31,967 bases of DNA, taken from NCBI GenBank assembly GCA_946803715.1, contig CAMPET010000079.1:1-31967 (forward strand), written 5' to 3'. The notes beneath the pieces were generated by a model. The model made no database searches. It was not told the origin of the DNA and worked only from the letters and a program-made list of their open reading frames with translations. The stretch is from Beroe ovata. Lineage: Eukaryota; Ctenophora; Nuda; Beroida; Beroidae. A program made the position numbers and the translations under genes. Positions 17,596 through 27,947 of this stretch are shown here, in pieces. Within the stretch, counting starts at the first letter, position 1. Each line of letters opens with the position of its first letter.

Positions 17596-18984
17596 TTAGA
17601 TAATCTCCAGCACGGCAAGGAGTCCCCTCACATTCTCTTCTCCGCATGGCTTTATCTCACTCTTGGGCAGGAAGAAGAGGTGTTCGCCTGTGTCCCGCAA
17701 CTCGACCGTGTAGGAGTGAGTGACCCCCTGCAGGTAGGTCCAGTCAGCAGAGCTTCCACTGTTAGGGTACAGATCACGGGATACCATCTGTTCGTATACT
17801 TTGCCGTGTGTATTCCGGACTGCATCGACGTACGCAAGTGCTGTTGTAAAGTGCAGGTTGGAGTCACGAGACAGAACTTCTCTCCATCCCAGTGGTCTGA
17901 GGAAGAGTTGGGAGTAGGAGTGGAATGATAGGTAGAGCCTCATCTTGTTCACATTAGCCGTTATGTAATCTCGTATTGCCTTAGTATTGTTCTCGGTAAA
18001 TGGAGCCGTGCCTGGATAGGTATCAGAACACAAGTCATTGGGAGTTGTACCAGCTGTGCCAAAGGCTGCATCGAAATTCCTGTTCGGATCAACACCCCTG
18101 CACCAAACTCCTTTGTAGTTCTTCAATGTTTTACAAAGCCCATCAGAGATAATCTTGCAGCCCGTGTGACTCCGGGTTTTCCTCCAGAATCTAGTAAACC
18201 GGGACATCCTTGAGTATGTGTAGCCATCCGGGTTTGCCATTGGTAAGATGACAAATTGATACTTGTCGAGAAAAGGTCCTGTTTGAAGGTTGTCCACTTC
18301 ACCTAGCAGAGAGCCAGCTACCCATAGAGCTGTAGCTGATGATACCCATTCTCTCCCATGGATATTAGCATCTATCCACACCATGGGCTTGTTGCCAGAG
18401 TTTCTGAGATTGTTACTGATCCGTATGGCGAGGAGATCTCGATCCTGGTAAGATTTTCCAATGCTGAATGTTTCTGCTTTATCAGGGTGTGCAGCAGCAA
18501 GTTTCTGGAGAAATTTGTGCTGGCTCTCCACATCTTGGTAACATTTGAAAAACTTATTGAAGTCATATGCTGTTGATGACCGCTTTTCTCTTGATGAAAG
18601 GTCACAGGTCATCAAACTGTCAACGCCGTCTAAGAACGTGACCATGTTTTGATGAAGAACTTCCACCCTGGCCCCAGCCTGCATCAATTCTGTAACGGCA
18701 TCTGATCCCGGGAGCACAATCAGGTCCAGTGTGTTATCTGCCCCCCTAGCAACAACCTCTACCTCGTCCCTGGTGATGATGGTGTTCACATGATCAGTGA
18801 TTTCAGTGTCGTTTGCTACCCACACTCGGACAATCTCATAGTCTCGATAACTCTCGTCTTCGCTGTCTATCTCATCCCATTGCACGAGCTTCCCCTCAAC
18901 AAAGCTCTCACTCAGCACAGATAGCACACAAAGAGATGCAAGAATCATGTCCACGGAAATGAAATTTCCAAAGTTATCTTTCAC
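17596..18984 (-). CDS. Prepro-carboxypeptidase, metallopeptidase M14A (A-like)
   Basis: 462 residues, intronless. Met13 (18946-18948) gives the better signal peptide (MILASLCVLSVLSESF) and is the likelier start. The propeptide spans about 47-130, and a basic site REKR (132-135) precedes the mature enzyme. Catalytic residues, with bovine CPA numbers: zinc ligands His209 and Glu212 (HGREW; 69/72) and His355 (SFHSYSQ; 196), Arg268 (127), Asn301-Arg302 (144/145), Tyr406 (248), Glu428 (270). The residue at position 255 is Ala413 rather than the Asp of B-type enzymes, suggesting preference for uncharged C-terminal residues. Between Arg268 and Asn301 there is an extra ~16-residue loop with Cys276 and Cys284. 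All key residues are present, so it should be active; likely a secreted digestive or processing enzyme. Confidence 0.95.
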   Translation of the reverse strand: MKDNFGNFISVDMILASLCVLSVLSESFVEGKLVQWDEIDSEDESYRDYEIVRVWVANDTEITDHVNTIITRDEVEVVARGADNTLDLIVLPGSDAVTELMQAGARVEVLHQNMVTFLDGVDSLMTCDLSSREKRSSTAYDFNKFFKCYQDVESQHKFLQKLAAAHPDKAETFSIGKSYQDRDLLAIRISNNLRNSGNKPMVWIDANIHGREWVSSATALWVAGSLLGEVDNLQTGPFLDKYQFVILPMANPDGYTYSRMSRFTRFWRKTRSHTGCKIISDGLCKTLKNYKGVWCRGVDPNRNFDAAFGTAGTTPNDLCSDTYPGTAPFTENNTKAIRDYITANVNKMRLYLSFHSYSQLFLRPLGWREVLSRDSNLHFTTALAYVDAVRNTHGKVYEQMVSRDLYPNSGSSADWTYLQGVTHSYTVELRDTGEHLFFLPKSEIKPCGEENVRGLLAVLEII

Positions 18985-19551
18985 ACCAATTATGAATTAG
19001 AAAATAATGACAGTTATTGAATCCCGATGTATTGTTCTCATGAAAAAGGTGACAAATTTATCGTGAAAGGTGCGAAAAGTTTCAGTCAGGTACCAGAAAC
19101 TTTCATCTTGACCAGCTGGTTCGTAGTGGGATGAACTCATGTTGGATTACCTATCATGTGTGTGCACAATGAGAATTTACATTCACACCATTATTCTGCC
19201 CTTATCAACTTTGGTCAGAACTCACAATTACAAACCATAAATTGGATGAACATTGGACATCGGTGGGTACCCTATGCAATACGGGTTCCTATTGCAGAAA
19301 TGCATTAGGCACTTGTATATAATCTAGCTAATAAACTGCTAATGTTTAATTTTGATGATCCAAAGTCCGACATTTCGCAAACTTATCCTTCTCAGTCCGT
19401 ATCCATGATACCTACCCTAGGAGTGCAGCTGCGTCAGCTCAAGCTCGACCAGTACTTGCAGGCAGTGTTAGGCTTCATTCTCGATCACCTCTCCAGCTCC
19501 TATGTCACATTGAGTGAGAGTCTATAGTAGCTGGAGTTGTGGGTTTATCTA
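18985..19551. other. Intergenic between carboxypeptidase and Ly6-like exon
   Basis: Contains the carboxypeptidase upstream region. A plus-strand frame ending at 19527 after a ccttctcag acceptor-like site (19403) reads QLRQLKLDQYLQAVLGF. It could be a stray terminal exon, but nothing supports it further. Confidence 0.4.
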
Positions 19552-19890
19552 TCAACATGTCACGATCAAAGATGCAATCGAGATCCAATATGCCGCTGAT
19601 GTAGAACCCAGATGACCCCTCGCCCCACCCCCAGCCCCGTAAATACAGGACCTATATTCGGAGTAGTTGAGTTGAGGGTTGGTTGCGAAGTTGATATCGG
19701 CATAGCAACATGTGAAATGAGTGCACCGCGTATCTGTGCATCCAGCTTTGCACGTCTCCAGTGAATAGGTGCACCCCCATTCCCTCTCATTAGGGTCGTG
19801 TGCTGTGAAAGTGGTGGAAACCTGGGCCCACTTGTAGTAGTAGCAATATCTTTGTCCAGTGTCGCTGCACGTCCTGCAGAGTATAACATG
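19552..19890 (-). CDS. Ly6/uPAR (LU, three-finger) domain protein, C-terminal exon, partial
   Basis: A minus-strand frame with no ATG, open from the edge of the (GT)n tract to TGA at 19552-19554. It begins LCRTCSDTGQRYCYYYKW, continues with REWGCTYSLETCKAGC, TDTRC and FTCCYADINFATN, and ends in a Gly-rich stretch and a hydrophobic tail (AAYWISIASLIVTC). The L-C-X2-C start, the middle C-X6-C pair and the CC-X2-D-X-N end are the pattern of Ly6/uPAR domains. The tail fits a GPI-anchor signal, so the product is probably cell-surface. The Cys usually just before the final Asn is absent. The signal-peptide exon must lie upstream, in or beyond the assembly gap. The exact acceptor is unclear (ctctgcag at 19876 would remove the first Cys). 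Confidence 0.65.
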   Translation of the reverse strand, partial: HVILCRTCSDTGQRYCYYYKWAQVSTTFTAHDPNEREWGCTYSLETCKAGCTDTRCTHFTCCYADINFATNPQLNYSEYRSCIYGAGGGARGHLGSTSAAYWISIASLIVTC

Positions 19891-20740
19891 TGTGTGTGTG
19901 TGTGTGTGTGTGTGNNNNNNNNNNNNNNNNNNNNNNNNNNNNNNNNNNNNNNNNNNNNNNNNNNNNNNNNNNNNNNNNNNNNNNNNNNNNNNNNNNNNNN
20001 NNNNNNNNNNNNNNNNNNNNNNNNNNNNNNNNNNNNNNNNNNNNNNNNNNNNNNNNNNNNNNNNNNNNNNNNNNNNNNNNNNNNNNNNNNNNNNNNNNNN
20101 NNNNNNNNNNNNNNNNNNNNNNNNNNNNNNNNNNNNNNNNNNNNNNNNNNNNNNNNNNNNNNNNNNNNNNNNNNNNNNNNNNNNNNNNNNNNNNNNNNNN
20201 NNNNNNNNNNNNNNNNNNNNNNNNNNNNNNNNNNNNNNNNNNNNNNNNNNNNNNNNNNNNNNNNNNNNNNNNNNNNNNNNNNNNNNNNNNNNNNNNNNNN
20301 NNNNNNNNNNNNNNNNNNNNNNNNNNNNNNNNNNNNNNNNNNNNNNNNNNNNNNNNNNNNNNNNNNNNNNNNNNNNNNNNNNNNNNNNNNNNNNNNNNNN
20401 NNNNNNNNNNNNNNNNNNNNNNNNNNNNNNNNNNNNNNNNNNNNNNNNNNNNNNNNNNNNNNNNNNNNNNNNNNNNNNNNNNNNNNNNNNNNNNNNNNNN
20501 NNNNNNNNNNNNNNNNNNNNNNNNNNNNNNNNNNNNNNNNNNNNNNNNNNNNNNNNNNNNNNNNNNNNNNNNNNNNNNNNNNNNNNNNNNNNNNNNNNNN
20601 NNNNNNNNNNNNNNNNNNNNNNNNNNNNNNNNNNNNNNNNNNNNNNNNNNNNNNNNNNNNNNNNNNNNNNNNNNNNNNNNNNNNNNNNNNNNNNNNNNNN
20701 NNNNNNNNNNNNNNNNNNNNNNNNNNNNNNNNNNNNNNNN

Positions 20741-20773
<33 letters not shown>
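19889..20773. repeat. (GT)n microsatellite spanning an assembly gap
   Basis: GT dinucleotides run into unresolved bases (19915-20740) and out again at 20741-20773. The gap is an unresolved part of, or around, a long GT tract; its size is probably only an estimate. Nothing can be said of its content. Confidence 0.95.
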
Positions 20774-20774
<1 letters not shown>

Positions 20775-21268
20775 CGGTTTGACTGTCTGTGTGTTATGTG
20801 CGTCTGTTTGTGGTTGTCTATTTCTGTGACTGTGTCTTAGCGAACCTTTTTTGATTTTTCAGCCGTCATCGACATACGTCATACATGTCCCCAAATTGCC
20901 CCTTTGTGCCCCCTGTGTACCCCCAAAAGGGGGCTCAAAAGGGGTTTTTTGGGGGCGAAAAGGGAGAACTTCGGGGTCTTAACATTATGAAGTTGACGGG
21001 TGATGTCTAATATCAAACCAATTTGATTGAAATTTGGTTCGAATGAATAATATTTTCAATCATACTTTTGTTACTTTTTTAAACAATTATTGTGCTTGAA
21101 ACAAATAAAACACATTCAATTATACGGTCCCATTCACTATAGGTCTTATCGGGGACGTAAGTTTTTTGCGTAAATTGTGGAAATTTCTAGGTCGGGAACA
21201 GTGAACTCAAGAAAGAATTCTGGCCTAGTCCCGAGACCGTAAAGCTATTCTGATAAACCCGTATTTTA
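20769..21268. repeat. ~500-bp repeat, copy A
   Basis: Aligns along its whole length with 21633-22194 at roughly 95% identity apart from indels. It includes ccccaaaagggggctcaaaa and gtttttttgcg/tttctaggtc-like segments. No coding frame. A third, partial and more diverged copy in the opposite orientation is at 31170-31320. Confidence 0.9.
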
Positions 21269-21632
21269 CAACTTTTATCCGAATAATGCTGCCGAAAATT
21301 ACACTATCATGACACGTCATGAACAGGAATTATCGTTGTGTATGGTGATCAATAATTGATCAATGATGATGATTATTCATCCATATAGTGTACAATAAAC
21401 ATGGTTATAGAGTGATTATTCATCTGTATACTATACAATAATCCATCAGTATACTATAAAATAAACAATGAAAAAAATTTAAGAGAGAATTGCACAACAG
21501 TAAAAATGAAGGAAAAACTGATTCAGCTACAACGGTTGAGGGGGATCTCTCCACAAACTTAAACGAAGCTGCTGAAGAAGACATGGCAGTGTTGGCAGTG
21601 TCGACATTTGGCAGTGTAAACAAAAGAGAATN
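21269..21632. other. Spacer between the two repeat copies
   Basis: AT-rich, with repeated gattattcatc and gtatactata motifs (21371-21460). A frame at 21490-21632 (NEAAEEDMAVLAVSTFGS) runs into an unresolved base at 21632 and is not recognised. Confidence 0.5.
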
Positions 21633-22194
21633 GTGTGCCGGTGTGACTGTCCGTGTGTTTTGTGCATCTGTTTGTGGTTGTCTATTTCTGTCACAGAACT
21701 GCTAACGGCTAAGACACAGTCACAGAAATTCTGTGACTGTGTCTTAGCCGTCAGCGAACCTTTTTTGATTTTTCAGCCGTCTCCGACATACATGTCCCCA
21801 AATTGCCCCTTTGTACCCCCTGTGTACCCCCAAAAGGGGGCTCAAAAGGGGTATTTTGGGAGCGAAAAGGGAGCACTTCGGGGTCTCATTCTCAACATTA
21901 TGAAGTTGACGAGTGATGTTTCTTTTCTAATATCAAACCAATTTGATTGAAATTTGGTTTAAATAGAAAATATTTTCAATCTTACTTTTATTACATTTTA
22001 AAACAATTATTGTGCTTGAAACAAATGAAACACATTCAATTATACGGTCCCATTCACTATAGGTCTTATCGGGGACTAGAGTTTTTTGCGTAAATTGTGG
22101 AAATTTCTAGGTCAGGAACAGTGAACTCAAGAAAGAATTCTGGCCTATTAACAGTCCCGAGACCGTAAAGCTATTCTGATAAACCCGTATTTTT
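21633..22194. repeat. ~560-bp repeat, copy B
   Basis: Same element as copy A, same orientation, with a 47-base palindrome (21705-21751) and small extra segments that copy A lacks. It starts beside a single unresolved base (21632) at the exact point where copy A has its (GT)n tract. Confidence 0.9.
21701..21755. repeat. Perfect 23-bp palindrome in copy B
   Basis: Arms 21705-21727 and 21729-21751 are exact reverse complements around a single base. Allowing one mismatch the arms extend to 21701 and 21755. The right arm (ctgtgactgtgtcttag) is native to the repeat; the left arm is absent from copy A. Confidence 0.9.
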
Positions 22195-22555
22195 TATCTC
22201 CAATCATATTCATTCTTCTCATTATTTTTTCAACTTGGGATTGGAAAATGAAGAATCTATTGTGGTAAATGATACAATCAATGCAATAGATAAATGTGAA
22301 ATGTTGATAAAAGAATGAATATAATATGAATAGCTTATATACAACATCTACACGTTGTAATGGAGTACCGTAAATGCAGCCGTTGTCAAACACAAGGAAA
22401 CATTTCATAATAACGAGTGGTTATGTGCCTAGCCTGGCGAGCACAGTGGAGATCCTTGCTATACGGCATGTTAAACAAGGAATCGAAACCGTGGGTTTCC
22501 GTACATACCACTCTTTCACAGAAGTTGATAGCCTAATCACTCATTGTCAGCGATA

Positions 22556-22561
22556 TTTATT
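22556..22561 (-). terminator. Candidate AATAAA polyadenylation signal of the GPCR gene
   Basis: The minus strand reads AATAAA about 240 bases after the GPCR stop. The interval would be the 3' untranslated region and contains a 16-bp hairpin. Confidence 0.5.
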
Positions 22562-22601
22562 ATAGAATTCTGCGTTCCTAATATATTTTCATGCCCTAGT
22601 A

Positions 22602-22644
22602 TCCAGAAATTCAGAATTGTAGACTGCTATTCTGAATTTCTGGA
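22602..22644 (-). promoter_or_regulatory. 16-bp perfect hairpin in the GPCR 3' untranslated region
   Basis: Arms 22602-22617 (tccagaaattcagaat) and 22629-22644 pair perfectly with an 11-base loop. If transcribed with the GPCR it would form a stable stem in the 3' UTR. Function unknown. Confidence 0.65.
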
Positions 22645-22798
22645 CAGGTAGCAGGATGCAGACGTATTACTATAAGTATAGGTAGTACATACCTACCTGC
22701 TAGCTAGGAAGAAGTACAAATTCAGCAACAAAAGCAGCAGCAAATATCATTTGAAATTATCTATTAAGTTAAAATTCTTGACTTACAAATCACAATCT

Positions 22799-25700
22799 TC
22801 ACATTACAGTGGTGTTGCATATGACAACTTCCTCTTGATTCTCTGGTATGGTCTCAGGTATATCTGGTAAAATAACAACATTTTCCAGTCTTTCAGAGAC
22901 AAAGTGTGAAATACTGTGCCCCACATCGGTTGCCATCCCATAGGCTCTATTTGCAAATGCGTTGAAAAGATGATCTGAATAGAGAACTGGGTTTAGCACC
23001 GAGTTTATTGGGAGGATAAAAACTGAAAAGAGTGGATAAAGACCAGTAGCTGTGATGATATGAGTGTAGTGAAGTATGCATACAATCAAAAATGGGAAGA
23101 GACAGAGAAAGTTCGTAACTATTATCAAGGTTATTTTTCTTTGTAATCTGCCAAACCTCCTGAAACTCCCAACCTTGGACGCAGAGTTTTGAGAGATTGT
23201 GTGGACTGTGCAATAGGAGATTGCAACAATAACCAAACACATGATGTTCAGAGTCAATATTGTCCATGTATATGCCATTTGAGGATCTTCTGAGTCAACG
23301 AAGAATTTGAATGTACACGATCCACTGCTGCCGTAAAACCCAAGAGTTTCAAAATAAAGCATCTGACCGTCCTCACCCTTTGGAAATCTTAACATTCTTT
23401 TTATAGATTCTTTGATTGACGAAATATCCGCTGCTCTGTGATCCTTTTGAAAATATTGGTTCAACAAGTTTCTATAGAAAGCATTTTCTTGATAGTATTC
23501 CGCAAATATAGTGCCTTTGTAAAGGTTTCCAATTCCATCTGTACCAGACAAGTAAGGGATGTAACCATTGTAGAAGTATACGTCCTCTAGGTTTGATAAG
23601 ATTGGTAGTACTGCTACAAGAAGAGTCAATAACATTATCGACGCCACATTGACTATTGTTAATATGTAGAATCGCCTAGTTGGTCGAGTTGAAGTTGCAA
23701 CATTCTTCATAGCTATAGCTCTGTAGAGACTCATAGCCGTCAGAGAAAATATAGACAGTTGTGAACCCATCGTGGAGAGAACGCCATAAAACTGGCAGGA
23801 GGCTGAAGCAAGCCACTCTCTTTCCTTGACACAAAAATTGTCGTATCTAGTCACATTTTCTATGCTCATGGATAATAAATACAATCCCAGCAGAAAGTCA
23901 CCAAGTGCAACTAAAGTGACTAATACTGTTACTGTATATTTCACTCTGTTGAAATTAGCTCTTGGCTGCCTGATAAGCTTCTTGATGCTGTTCGAAATAA
24001 CTATGCCATTGAATATCGTTGCTAGCATCCCAAAGATCCATGCAATGACCTGTAAGTAAACAGGTTTGATGATCTTCTTATTGTTTTGAGAAGGACAATC
24101 AGCATTGCATTCGTCAGTTGCAGTTGAGCAATCTATAACTCCATCACAAACTTGTGAATAATATATCATTTCGGAATGGCCGGTGCTGCTAGCATTACAA
24201 GAGAAATGATTTTTACAGTTTTTCTCATCAGAATTGTCACCACAGTCGTCATTGAGGTCGCAAAGTTGTGAGAAAGACTCTAGACACTTGCCATTATCAC
24301 ACTGAAATACTTGCTTGTTTACAAATTCTGCTGAACTGCTTTCATTCCAGAGAGAGACAAAATGGAGTTTGTTATTTTTAGTCAGCGTCAGTGTTCGGTT
24401 CTGCATGTTAGAACAAGATTCCATGTAATCCACAGGTGGGAAGAGAAGTGATATAGCGGTTGTGCTGTCTGCATCACAAAGTCCAAGATAAGAGGCAAAG
24501 GCATACGCTTCCCCGAAAATATTCTTGCATATGAAATATGAAGTTGAATCTCTTGGTGAAATGATATTGGTTGGAAATGTCCCGAATGATTCCTCATAAG
24601 TGAAGGAGACACAGTCTTTCTCCGTGAAAGTCCCAGGAAGACATGGTGGCATGTAATAAGTTAAAGCCGAATTTGGATGAGTGCTGTAACTTCGGAGTAG
24701 TTTAACTTGTGCATCTCTTTTCTTCGTTTCTCTGCAAATTGATGTGTCTCCTATCATGCAGTCCATCCCCTTGCAGAGGAACTGTGGACTTATCAGCAGC
24801 TTGTTATTTCCGGACGGGCAATATATCATTGTCTCACAAAACTCCCTCTTGGGTATCCATAAGGATTGATTTACACCATCATACTTACATTCCCTCCACT
24901 GGTCCCTATTTTCGTCCTCTCCATCATCACAGTCCACTACCCCATCAAGAATCCAATTCTGCAGAATACACTGCTCTTTGGAGGGAATAGAGCGGTTGCG
25001 AACTTTTCTAAAACATCTTTCACTGGTACACTTTGCTTCACAGTTTGCCTCATCAGAACCTTTATTACATTGCTGTATACCATCGCAAATGAAGTGTCGG
25101 TGCTTCAAGCAATTTGCCTCTGGATATTCGCACTTGTTTGTTAAATCATCATCACACAGTTCTAAATCCTCACAGAGAACATTGTCTGTCAAGGTTATTG
25201 TGTCGCCTGGATTTTGTTTGTGAAAGCAGCTAAAATGAACGTCTCTGTTCGTGCAATTTATTTGATCACTTCCATCAACACATACGCGTCCATTTGTAAG
25301 CTTTGGATAAGGGACACATTTCTGGATATTGTAGAGTGGCCTTTCAGTGGTCACTGAGTTGTTATCTTCTTGCTTGTTGAACTTGCAAGTGCCTACTATT
25401 TTTTCGGACCCACAGTTTTCCTCATTCTGATCCTCACCATTTGAGCACAGTTGGCCTTTTTCTTTATCTGGAGAACATAGCAAGTCGGGAGGTACCCAAA
25501 TCCTGCCATAAAATATTTGAATGAAATAGTCATATGGTTTGCATGTCACTTGATTGTACTCATGCTTACATTCCAATTCATCAGTTCCCCATGTGCAGTC
25601 CTCAAGCCCGTTGCACTTCTTTCCTTTCTCAACCATTTTCCCTGACCCCTCATTACACTTCTCATTGATAGTAACATTACACAACCGCAAGTTAACTTGT

Positions 25701-26253
25701 TCATTCTTACATACGCTATTCTCATTACAGTGGTGGTCTATGAGAGTCTGTTCGCCAGCTGCGGGCTTTCCATTTCCGTTGTCACATGGATAGTACAGAC
25801 AGTGTGGCAATGCTGTACTTGTATTAAAGTTCCATGTTCCAGTTGGTTTGAGGTGTCCACAGACCTGATAATACCTCGAGTCGTAGTCACAGGTATCACT
25901 AAAAATTGCAAATGAATCGCCCCCATTATTGGTGTTAGAGTATGTGATAGAACTGTTCCAGCACTTGAACACTTTGTCACCAAGTTCAGATCTCTTACTG
26001 GCTACCAGCTTTAAAAAGCCGTTGAAGTTTTCCACATTGTAAACAGGATCATCAGTTGATTGTGCTCCTGTAGATTGTGTCTAATATTAGGCTAAATAAA
26101 CTATATAATAATAAGAAATTTGCCGACTTCATGGGGAGCCGGGAGCAAGTAGATTTGAGCTCACAGCAGCATCGATTCAAACTCACCGTTTATATCATAG
26201 GGGAGGAGCAACATGAGAATAACTCTGTAGCGTTGCCACAGTCTGAGAAACAT
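22799..26253 (-). CDS. LDLa-repeat rhodopsin-class GPCR, LGR/relaxin-receptor-like transmembrane part
   Basis: Two exons: 26187-26253 (signal peptide MFLRLWQRYRVILMLLLPYD) and 22799-26067; donor gtgagt, acceptor tctacag, phase 1, intron 119 bp. Total 1,111 residues. The ectodomain (24-690) has about eight Cys-rich modules with LDL-receptor class A signatures (CNGLEDCTWGTDELEC, CVDGSDQINC, CDGIQQCNKGSDEANC, CGDNSDEKNC, CDGVIDCSTATDEC); no leucine-rich repeats are seen. Seven membrane segments lie at about 692-717, 733-757, 783-808, 822-846, 956-979, 1000-1023 and 1031-1053, with SLYRAI for DRY after TM3 and NPVLYS for NPxxY in TM7. Cys780 and Cys940 can form the usual TM3-loop disulphide. Extracellular loop 2 is about 108 residues, far longer than usual. 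The short tail ends CNTTVM. Ligand unknown. Confidence 0.94.
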
Positions 26254-27663
26254 TCCTGATATATATTGGTGTATTTATTCAACTAGGTTTATTGCAAGGC
26301 TTGAAGAAGGCAATAAAAATATTTGCAAGCATGGGATGAGAAGATCCACAATTCGGTAATATCATCCAAAGTTGGGTAATATCATCCAGAATATGACAGT
26401 GATCACAATTTTATAGCAAAGGGGGATAGGGACATGTTTACATAATATACTACATGATAATGTAGTGATATGTATGTCTAAAATCCGTCAACTTTGTAAT
26501 TTTCTAAATTACTACTACATACACACACGAGGCCGCGCTGCCCACACGACCCTGCCCTATAACTTGTTGTAACAGCTGTTCCTCATAACAGATGCAACAC
26601 ATTTGATAAATATTATGTACTTTACCTAGATAATCGTTCCTCTGTGCATCTTCAGATTAAATAGTTGCACTGTGATGTGAAATAGCACGCGCGTCTCATG
26701 GTTCTCGATCAGTCTCAGCATCAGTGGGAAATTCGGGTTGAACTACGATATTATTTGCCTTGTGAGCGTATATATCGATGAAGTAAGAAGAATTATACAA
26801 GTGTGTGTATGGGCTCATCAGTCATCTTAACCTATTGACAACAAGGTTACATGCACGAACTCTTGAATAAAGCCGATGATGATTGGTGGCTATATAATAT
26901 AGCCTATATAATCATACTAGCAAGGTATAACCTTACTTCATTATAATACAATTCCTGATTGCTCCATGCTACCATAATAATGCTTGTATTAAGGTATTAG
27001 GCGACATAATATCATCTATGGGAAGCAACTAATCTATATTAACCTAACGAGTTGATAGCAGGAACGCAATTCAGCAGGAGCTTATCCTCCAACAAAGCAT
27101 CCCACAATCCACATCGATTAGCCGATGGTGTATGCATTCTCATATTACATGCCCCAGATTTTTCTATAGGAAACTCTCTATAAGAAACTGAGCCTAGGAT
27201 TGTTAAAAAGTGAAGAAACGCACTTAGCCTAGAATCCTTAAAAAATTAAAACTCAATCGAATTTAAGATTAAGAAATTAAGAAACTAAGACTTTCGATTT
27301 GACCATGAAATCTTATTGCAAATTACATTCCTTCAACAGGAAGCGGCTGGCATCCGGGGGCTGCGCCTCCAGACCCCCACTAATTCATTTTGAACGTTAT
27401 TTTACATCGCTGGACTTCCCATCGAGTATATCGACCTAATGGTTTGAATATATTGTGCTGTACAGGTACTGTCCTAAATACAATTCTGAGTACAGATAAC
27501 CTGATAACAAACCAGAGTTTGGCTTTTCAGTATCCACATCTGTACCATCTCTTCTATACATGGATAACATTTCGAAAGGCTCAAAAAACATTGAAGGCTC
27601 AAAATCGTAAAATAATGAGAAACTCCTAGCCTAGGATTTCAATAAAAAAACTGAGTGTATTAT
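26254..27663. other. Intergenic, upstream of the GPCR; no gene seen
   Basis: AT-rich. Contains a direct repeat of gtaatatcatcca (about 26357 and 26376), repeats of a tagcctaggatt/tagcctagaatc motif (about 27192, 27226, 27630) and a copy of the GC-rich hairpin motif (about 27354-27375). No convincing frames. The promoter of the GPCR should lie just beyond 26253; no TATA box was identified. Confidence 0.5.
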
Positions 27664-27947
27664 GGTGGATCAGGTGGGTCGCACGGAAAAATGGAATTTG
27701 ACCCTTCTGATCCACGATGCGCGCTTCCCTAGGGTAAAATTGGATTTGAGTGACCCTCCTGATCCACGTAAGGTGAATCAGGACTCAGGAGGGTCAACGA
27801 ATTTCGACTTGACCCCAGAGAAGTGCACGTGGATCAGGAGGGTCACCTAAGGTGAACTCTGTGATCCACGTATATATATGGATCAAAATTAAAAGGTCAA
27901 ATTCTATTTTTCAGAGATGAAATTCTGTTTGACCCTCCTGATCCACC
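27664..27947. mobile_element. 284-bp element with inverted terminal repeats (MITE-like)
   Basis: It begins ggtggatcaggtgggtc and ends gaccctcctgatccacc: 17-bp terminal inverted repeats with one mismatch. The same motif recurs inside in both orientations (about 27702, 27754 and 27828). There is no coding frame of note. No clear target-site duplication was found, so the superfamily is open. Confidence 0.6.

Noticed and set aside
19342-19527. Leu-rich plus-strand frame after an acceptor-like site
   Set aside because: No upstream exon, no recognised family; it could be chance.
19798-20840. Long frames through the gap
   Set aside because: They consist of unresolved bases flanked by (GT)n (Val-Cys repeats).
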